Below, one piece after another: positions 57,988 through 64,000 of a stretch of DNA of 64,000 nucleotides. The stretch spans positions 29,822,385-29,886,384 of the forward strand of contig NC_056759.1 of the NCBI RefSeq assembly GCF_018687715.1. The letters run 5' to 3'. This DNA is from Carya illinoinensis. Its lineage: Eukaryota; Streptophyta; Magnoliopsida; Fagales; Juglandaceae. The position numbers and the translations under genes are program-made. Numbering within the stretch: position 1 is the first letter of the stretch; the number at the start of each line of letters is the position of its first letter. The notes under the pieces are model-generated. The model was not told where the DNA came from. It saw nothing but the letters and a program-made list of their open reading frames with translations, and searched no databases.

Positions 57988-58186
57988 CCAATCCTCATTC
58001 CGGAAACCAAAAACCGATCTGCCGAAAACGATATTAAAAACCATAAAACGATTAAAATAAATTAAACACAACATCAAATAAATTAAAAACCAATTAAAAT
58101 ACATTAATTTAAAATAAATAAACTAATATGTTAATTAAATTAAAACAAACTTTCAGTGAAAATAAATGTAAAAGCGGGTCATCACA

Positions 58187-58191
58187 TAAAT
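58187..58191 (+). repeat. Target-site duplication, right
   Basis: 'taaat', pair of 56077-56081. Confidence 0.85.
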
Positions 58192-58554
58192 AATTGCATC
58201 AATCCAATATATGAGTAGAAAGTTACTATGAAAATACTAAAGTATGTCTAAGCTGTCTCCTAGCAAATTTTGGATTTAGAATTCTTGCAATTTCCTTTTA
58301 TGATTTTTTTTTTCTTTTTTTCCTTGATTCAAATGGTTCTCAGACCCCATGAAAGTCCTCCCTTGAATTTGACTAGGTTTTGACTTGCTATTTTAAAAAC
58401 TCTGAAATTAAACATAAACAACCACTTAGGTGTATCTCGACATAAATAAAAACTCAATTCAAGAATACAAATTAATTCTTATGATTTCTATTCACATTTT
58501 AGCATCTTAATTCAATAATAGGGCATTTAGAGTACACTTTTGCACACTCATACA

Positions 58555-58568
58555 TCCCCCGACTTACT
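58555..58568 (-). promoter_or_regulatory. Athila polypurine tract
   Basis: Minus strand 'gtaagtcggggga' immediately before the LTR start TGTATGAG. A second similar purine run ('taagttggggggtggtgg', minus strand) lies at about 60008-60027 inside the 3' non-coding part. Confidence 0.7.
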
Positions 58569-60300
58569 CATTGCTAGTCCCTAACAATTTTCATGCCAAA
58601 ACAATGAAAGTGACCAAAGAAAATGACACATAAAGGCCACCAAGTCACACTTTCCAAATTCACATGTCAAGACAATCTAAGGAATCCAGTAATTCATCAA
58701 GATCAATCCACCTATAGCAATCCACAGAGTGTGTATGTATTCTCCAAGCCATAACCATCTTACCACTAACTTTGACACATGCAACATCAAGACCGTCTCA
58801 AGTAAAAGGTTCAATTCCATAACTCAGGAGTATAATGGTGTTTCGTGTAAGGGCTCTCTCTATGGAGTTGACAATGGGTGTACACACACTCTCATGGGGA
58901 ATTAGGCAATTATGTATAAGTAACAAGCAAAAATTGATCTTATGATAGGAACATTAACAAATGAGACTTCCACTAGTCTTTCTAAAAGCTTACTTAGGAT
59001 CAGAACGGTCAACACAAAAGGTTGTAACGTAACTTGGGTTCGGGGCTATATGAAAAAAAGGATGAAAAGGATTCAAAAACTTCTAAGTACATACAAAGGG
59101 AATTTTATTAAATATTTCTATAGACCACACTTCTCACTTGATATATTCTCAGACTTTTCAGATCATTGAATAATAATGTTTTTCCTTTTCCTTCTTCTTC
59201 TTTTTTTTTTTTTTCAACAATTTGATGGACAAACACATGCTACTTTGGTATTCTTGCCATTTCTACCCAACCTTCTTTTTTTTTTTTTAATTCTTTTGAA
59301 GCTCACTCAATTGAACACTTTGTAACTTGGACTCTTTTCCTTTTTTCCTTCTTCTTTTTTTTTTTTTAAATTGAAAATGATAAAACAAAATAAAGAAAAT
59401 GCAAATTCAAATTCCACACCTAGTATACACTTGGAAGTAAAAAGGGTAGAAAAATCAATATATAGGCTATACTTTAAGGTGGAGAGGTATGGATGATATG
59501 GGCATATGAAAAGAAAAAGCTACATGTGTTTATTGGCTCAAAGTTGGCTACCATGGGTCTATGATGGAAATTGTTAGCTTGAAAGGCTCAACGTTGATCC
59601 TAAGTTGACCTTCATCATATCCAAAGTATATCCACCATCTTACTATAAACCATGTAATGATACTCTCAAAAGAAGTGCTCAATTCAACCGATCAATAAAT
59701 GCTTATCACAATTTACTGCATTTGTAGGTTCTCAATCCTCTCCAAACTCACATGAATACTTAGTAAAAGAACTCTGTAGCTACATGTGTCAAACTACTAT
59801 CTTACCACAAAGTTTGGATGAGTGCATTAGGGGTTCTATGAATGCTTTAGTAAAAAAATAATTATGGTAGGTTTGGTGAATTCACAAAGATGGCTATGAA
59901 TAAGAATGAGTACACATGTGAAAATGATACACGTGTGATGCAAAACATTGACACATAAAAATATGCCACATAGTTCCAACAAGCATTTTAAATACTAAAT
60001 TTGCACCACCACCCCCCAACTTAAATGAAACATTATCCTCAATGTTTAAGAATCAAAATTGAATGGAGAGTAACTGAAAATGGTAGAATACACCCGATAA
60101 GTAATGTGGGTAGCTTGCTAAGCATCAAATATGGTAACCTGAAATGACAAAATAAAACTAACCTACAAACAAAGACAAAGAAAATAACAGCAAACAAAGA
60201 GGAAAAGAAAGAGAATAAGAGAAAATAAAAACAAAACAAAACAAATAAAGAAGGTTGTGTGGTTAAGGTTCATAGACCGGATCCACAAGTAGAATGTCTT
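58569..60300 (-). other. Athila 3' internal non-coding region
   Basis: About 1.7 kb between integrase and the LTR with no recognisable env-like ORF. Three polypyrimidine tracts on the plus strand at about 59180-59215, 59274-59290 and 59336-59368 each have the form 'cttcttctttttttt'. The 'ccccccaacttaaatgaaac' stretch near 60013 is typical of the zone ahead of the LTR in this group. Confidence 0.65.
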
Positions 60301-60313
60301 TTACTTCCAAAAC

Positions 60314-61480
60314 TTACCCATCAATTAATACTTCAAGGTGTTGACCATTTACTTTAAAGATCCAACCATCCTTAGGATCTTCTATTTCTATCGCTCCATT
60401 TGCAAAAATATTTTCCACTACAAAAGGTCTAGTCCACCTAGACCAAAGTTTTCCTGGGTGCTTATGGAGTCTAGAATCATATAAGAATACTCGATCATTA
60501 GGTTTAAACGTTTTTCTCAAAAATTTTTATCATGAAATGCTTTCATTTTAGCCTTATATATTCTAGAGTTCTCATAAGCATCATTTCTCAAATCCTCTAA
60601 CTCGATCAATTGAAATTTTCTAGGCTTACCTGCTTCTCTCAGGTCAAAATTGAAATGCTTGATGGCCTAATAAACTCAATGCTCGAGCTCCACAGGTAAG
60701 TGGCAAGGTTTTTCAAAAACAAGCCTATAAAGTGACATGCCTAAGGGAGTTTTGAAAGCTGTATGTAGGCCCAAAGTGCATCAACTAGTCTTAAAGACCA
60801 ATTTTGCGATTTGGATTGACTGCTTTTTCTAAAATTTACTTAATTTTCCTGTTTACAGGTTTTACCTGTCCACTTGTTTGGGGGTGGTAGGAAGTAGACA
60901 TATTATGTACCACCTAATGGTTTTTCATCAAAGCCTCAAAAGAACGGTTGCAAAAATATGTACCCCGGTCATTAATGATAGCACATAGTATTCCAAATTG
61001 AGGTAACACATTATCTTTGAGAAATAGTATTCCAAATCGAGATAACACATTATCTTGGAGAAATTTAATTACCATCCTATTATTATTGCTCCTCCAAGCT
61101 GCTGCCTCTACCCATTTTAACACATAATCTATTGCCACAAGAATATATTGATATCCAAAAGAAGGAGGAAATGGTCCAATAAAATCAATACCCCAACAAT
61201 AAAAAATTTCAATAACAAAAATTGGATTTAAGAGCATCATATTATGACGGGATATAACACCTGACTTTTGACACTTTTCACATGAGCGACAATAGATGTT
61301 TGCATCCTTAAACAACGTGGGCCAATAAAATCCACACTGTAAAATTTTTGCTGCGGTTTTCTTTATTGAAAAGTGGCCCCCACAAGCTTGGGGGTGACAA
61401 AATTTCAAGACGCTAGCAATTTCTTCATTAGGGATGCAATGCCTTAAAATTTGGTCAAGACAGTATTTGAAAAGAAAATG
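60314..61480 (-). pseudogene. Athila-like integrase remnant
   Basis: 61408-60914 has the HHCC zinc domain (CHPQACGGHFSIKKTAAKI, YCRSCEKCQKSG) and the core with its first Asp (WGIDFIGPFPPSFGYQYILVAIDY). A tandem 39-bp duplication at 60986-61063 repeats 13 residues (FLQDNVLSRFGIL / FLKDNVLPQFGIL) just before the second Asp motif (INDRGTYFCN, usually SDGGTHF). After frame breaks, 60520-60314 has the C-terminal module (FLYDSRLHKHPGKLWSRW, GAIEIEDP, FKVNGQHL). The core between 60520 and 60914 is too broken to follow well. Confidence 0.9.
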
Positions 61481-61486
61481 GTCATC

Positions 61487-62416
61487 TCAATAGAAATTAT
61501 GTATCTCAGTCATGAACTTCCTCTTATCCTGAGTACTCCAATCCACCGGTATCTCATTTGTAGCCAAATAATTCACAATATGAGCAAACCATAGTAGAGA
61601 AGTAATAGATAGTAAATGCTCATTGGGAAAATCATCCCTAATTGACAGGTAGTCAGAGGTGTCCTCAAATGTGAGCCTCGAGAGATGGTTAGCCACTACA
61701 TTCTCCACTCATTTCTTGTCCTTGATGGTGATGTCAAATTCCTAGAAAAGTAAAATCCATCATATTAGTCGTGCCTTAGCATCCTTTTTTCTAAGAAGGT
61801 ACTTAAGGGCTGCATGATTTGTGAAAATAGTAATAGGAGAACCAATCAAGTAAGCACGAAACTTATCCAAAGCAAACACTACTACTAGCAACTCTTTCTC
61901 AGTGGTGGAGTAATTCATTTGAGCACTATTTAGAGTTCTACTAGCATAGTAAATGACAAAAGACTTTCACTCCTTTCGCTGTCCAAGTATAGCATCTATA
62001 GCAAAATCACTATCATTACAAATAATCTCAAAAGGTAAAGTCCAATCAGGTGGCTGCATTATGGGTGTTGAGGTAAGCTTGCCAATTAGTATTTTAAAGG
62101 CCTCTTGACAATCTTGTGTCCACTCAAATGGGGCATCTTTAGCTAGAAAGTCACATAGTGGTCTAGATATGGTGGAAAAATTATGTATGAACTTCCTATA
62201 AAACCACGCATGACCAATAAATGATCTCACATTCTTTACTGTCCTAGGTGTAGGCAATTTAGAGATTAATTCAATCTTAGATTGATCAATCTCTATCCCC
62301 CTAGAAGAAATAATATGCCCTAAGACAATAGCTGAAGGTACCATAAAGTGGCATTTTTCCCAATTTAAAACCAATTCATTCTCCTCACAATGAGTTAACA
62401 CCCTCTCTAAATTCAA
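61487..62416 (-). pseudogene. Athila-like RT end and RNase H remnant
   Basis: 62416-61967 continues RT (NLERVLTHCEENELVLNWEKCHFM, GHIISSRGIEID, VRSFIGHAWFYRKFI) into RNase H (FEWTQDCQEAFKIL, IICNDSDFAIDAILGQR). A stop at 61967 is followed by the usual YASRTLNSAQMNYSTTEKELL segment near 61920 and HLSRL at 61680. 61708-61487 gives the linker to integrase. Confidence 0.9.
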
Positions 62417-62429
62417 TAAGCATGCATCA

Positions 62430-63000
62430 AAAGATAAAAAAAAGTCAAGTCATCCATAAAAACTTCCATGTAATTTTCAACATATCACTAAAAATACTCA
62501 TCATGCAATGTTGAAAAGTAGCAGGTGCATTACACAATCCAAATGGCATTTTATGAAAAGCATAAGTACCAAAAGGACAAGTGAAAGTGGTTTTATCTTA
62601 GTTTTCTAATATAATTTCAATTTGATAATAACTAGAATAACCATCCAAAAAACAATAAAAAGGATGACCAGCCACATGCTCAAGAATTTGATCAATAAAA
62701 GGAAGAGGAAAATGGTCTTTCCGGGTGATAGGATTCAATTTTCTGTAATCAATGCACATCCACCACCCAGTCACAAGTTTTGTAGGGACTAACTCGCACA
62801 AGTCATTTTTTACCACAGTAACACCTGGCTTTTTTGTAACAACCTGCGTGGGACCTCCCCATTTACTATCAGCAATAGGATATATGATTATAGCATTTAA
62901 TAGTTTCAATACTTCATTCTTCACCCCTTCTTTCATAGTGGGATTAAGCCTACGTTGGGGGTCTCTACGAGGGCTAGTTCCTTCCTCCAAATTAATTTTA
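62430..63000 (-). pseudogene. Athila-like reverse transcriptase remnant
   Basis: 62990-62598 carries RRLNPTMKEGVKNEVLKLL, IIYPIADSKWGGPTQVV, WMCIDYRKLNPITRKDHFPLPFIDQ and YCFLDGYSSYYQIEI. A stop at 62598 interrupts; on the same strand near 62465-62450 EVFMDDLT holds the catalytic Asp pair. Single stops and shifts only, so decay is moderate. Confidence 0.92.
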
Positions 63001-63216
63001 CGAGAACAGACTAGGGGACTAACACCTTTTATATTAGCAATGCTCCAACCTTAGGCTTATGCTCACTTAGGTTTCGAATTAATTTCTCACCTTGAGACTC
63101 AGACAATTCAGATGAGATAATAAATGGAAAAGTACACTTGAACCAAGGAAAGCATGCTTTGAACCCTTAGGCAGAGGCTTCAATTCAACTTTAGGTGCTT
63201 CCACACTTGAAGGAAT
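63001..63216 (-). other. Linker between protease and RT of the Athila-like element
   Basis: Broken frame, no motif. Expected linker position. Confidence 0.5.
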
Positions 63217-64000
63217 TTATTTTTCACTTTTCTCAAGCAACTCCTCAAACTTCGGTTGCCATGCCCGAGTGCCATAATTTAGAGTTCTATAAAAAATAGC
63301 ACAAATATCAACTACATCAGATGGATCACTGATAGAATCAAACTCAGAATTAACTAGAAAATACTCAAGGGGATCAAAATCATGAGCTAAAGAAACTCCC
63401 CTATCCATGAGTGAGCCAATCAGGTATGTCTTTTGGCTCTCGTCATCGTCTTCTGGCTGTTTTGTAATATGAAAGATATTCACCTCAAGAGTTAATTTTC
63501 TGAAAGAAAGCTTCATGAGCCCATTTCTGCAATTAATAAGAGCATTAGCAGTGGTAAGGAAATGCCTACCTAAAATCACAGGAATATTTGAAGTAGTGTC
63601 AACAACAGAGTTAGTGTCAAGGATTAGGAAATCAATAGGATAATAAAATTTGTCAACTTGAATTAGAACATCCTCTACCACACTCTGGGGTAATTTGACT
63701 AAACAATTAGCCAATTGCAATACCACAGTGGTTGGTTTGATTTCTCCCAAACCCAACTGCAAATAAATAGAATATGGCATTAGATTCACTTTAGCTCCTA
63801 AATCTAGCAAAGCTTGCCCAAACTCATGATTTCCAATGTTGCATGCAATAGTTAGGCAACTAGGATCCTTGTACTTTGGAGGAATCTGCTACTCAATTAG
63901 AGCACTAACTTGCTCTGTCAAGAATGTTGTTTTCTTCACATGGTGTTTTCTCTTAACTATACACAAATCTTTAATAACTTTTGTATAAGTAGGAACTTGT
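63217..64000 (-). pseudogene. Athila-like protease region, cut by the window edge
   Basis: 63810-63217 shows LDLGAKVNLMPYSIYLQLGLGE, the Athila-type aspartic protease site (D-L-G-A instead of DSG/DTG), then IPVILGRHFLTTANALI, and ends with a polar stretch before a stop. From 63811 to 64000 the frame continues upstream toward gag (CNIGNHEFGQAL, KYKDPSCLTIAC), interrupted by one stop near 63890. Confidence 0.88.

Larger units (their letters stand above)
56082..58186 (+). mobile_element. 2105-bp solo LTR inside the Athila LTR
   Basis: Begins TGTGACGCCCCCAAA and ends GGTCATCACA (TGTGA/TCACA terminal inverted repeat), with taaat on both sides. No gag, pol, PBS or PPT inside, hence a solo LTR formed by recombination between two LTRs. 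The start matches the long-LTR Gypsy type. Inside are a three-unit tandem repeat (56679-56844) and an about 90-bp purine tract (57894-57987). Overlapping ORFs on both strands at 57480-58100 come from GC-rich and purine-rich composition and are not genes. Confidence 0.88.
55112..58554 (-). repeat. 3' LTR of the Athila-like element, interrupted
   Basis: On the minus strand the LTR starts TGTATGAGTGTGC (58554) right after the PPT and ends GGGCGTAATCA (55112). Removing the 56082-58186 insertion and one TSD copy leaves about 1.33 kb. The block 'tccctgtggaatcaacacc' near its end is typical of this group. Confidence 0.7.
55112..64000 (-). mobile_element. Athila-like Ty3-Gypsy element, 3' half
   Basis: Minus-strand element. 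Protease (63810-63217), RT (about 63000-62440), RNase H (62416-61490) and integrase (61408-60314) come in order. They are followed by a long 3' non-coding part (60300-58567), a polypurine tract and the 3' LTR (58554-55112, itself interrupted). The DLGA-type protease and the CIDYRKLN / LDGYSxYYQI RT motifs are characteristic of the Athila/Tat group. Gag and the 5' LTR are beyond the right edge. Frameshifts are common. Confidence 0.9.

Noticed and set aside
57480..58104. Several overlapping ORFs on both strands
   Set aside because: All derive from the GC-rich and polypurine parts of the solo LTR; Lys/Arg or Phe/Ser/Pro low complexity with no domain.
1..64000. tRNA, rRNA or organellar-insert genes
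   Set aside because: Looked for conserved tRNA box A/B patterns and rRNA-like blocks by eye and saw none. A tRNA scan program would be needed to exclude them.

Overview
The window is plant nuclear DNA: AT-rich and dominated by retrotransposons, with one clearly intact protein gene. Microsatellites, short AT-rich MITE-like repeats, L1-type LINEs, Copia and Gypsy LTR elements and a large PPR gene all point to a eudicot. The recurring 'ctcatctcatct / attcaaacacagcc' style repeats resemble those I associate with Fagales trees (walnut, hickory, oak), but that placement is inference only.

Layout. 1-1946: end of a decayed Copia element. 4440-4880: LINE RNase H scrap. 7529-8926 (-): a family-1 UDP-glycosyltransferase (UGT91-like) broken by a frameshift near the start, a stop codon in place of the first Trp of the PSPG box, and a C-terminal frameshift. 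A truncated Gypsy element (about 9247-12125) sits directly upstream of it, and a roughly 0.5-kb direct repeat lies on either side of the locus (6894-7450 and 14057-14560). 12.1-16.2 kb: AT-rich DNA with MITE-like copies in both orientations. 16266-21264 (+): a near full-length, decayed LINE with a poly(A) tail and a 26-28 bp target-site duplication (TSD). 22999-25773 (-): the intact gene, a P-class PPR protein of about 924 residues with about 20 repeats.

26.6-38.4 kb (-) is one old L1-like LINE broken by two later insertions: a 3593-bp solo-LTR-like element (30486-34078, TSD ctaac) and a 5'-truncated LINE in the opposite orientation (36320-38165). 39008-44091 (+): the youngest element, a Copia with two 220-bp LTRs, PBS, PPT and an almost continuous gag-pol. 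It is inactivated by four stops, each explicable as CAA/CAG to TAA/TAG, plus one 8-bp duplication. 44.1-50.3 kb: LINE tails, a 119-bp tandem duplication, an 18-bp perfect hairpin, SSRs and a possible old LTR.

50.4-64 kb is a nest of insertions. A SIRE-like Copia LTR plus gag start is interrupted at 51591 by a large Gypsy-type LTR. That LTR is interrupted at 55112 by an Athila-like Gypsy element on the minus strand, which runs off the right edge. The Athila 3' LTR is itself interrupted by a 2105-bp solo LTR (56082-58186, TSD taaat).

The genes do not form a pathway. The PPR gene is presumably an organellar RNA-binding factor, the UGT is a relic of specialised metabolism, and the rest records successive transposition. 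I found no tRNA, rRNA or CRISPR array and no convincing evidence of a new type of system. The most useful signals are the datable nested insertions, the mutation pattern in the young Copia, the PPR repeat code and the UGT breakage.
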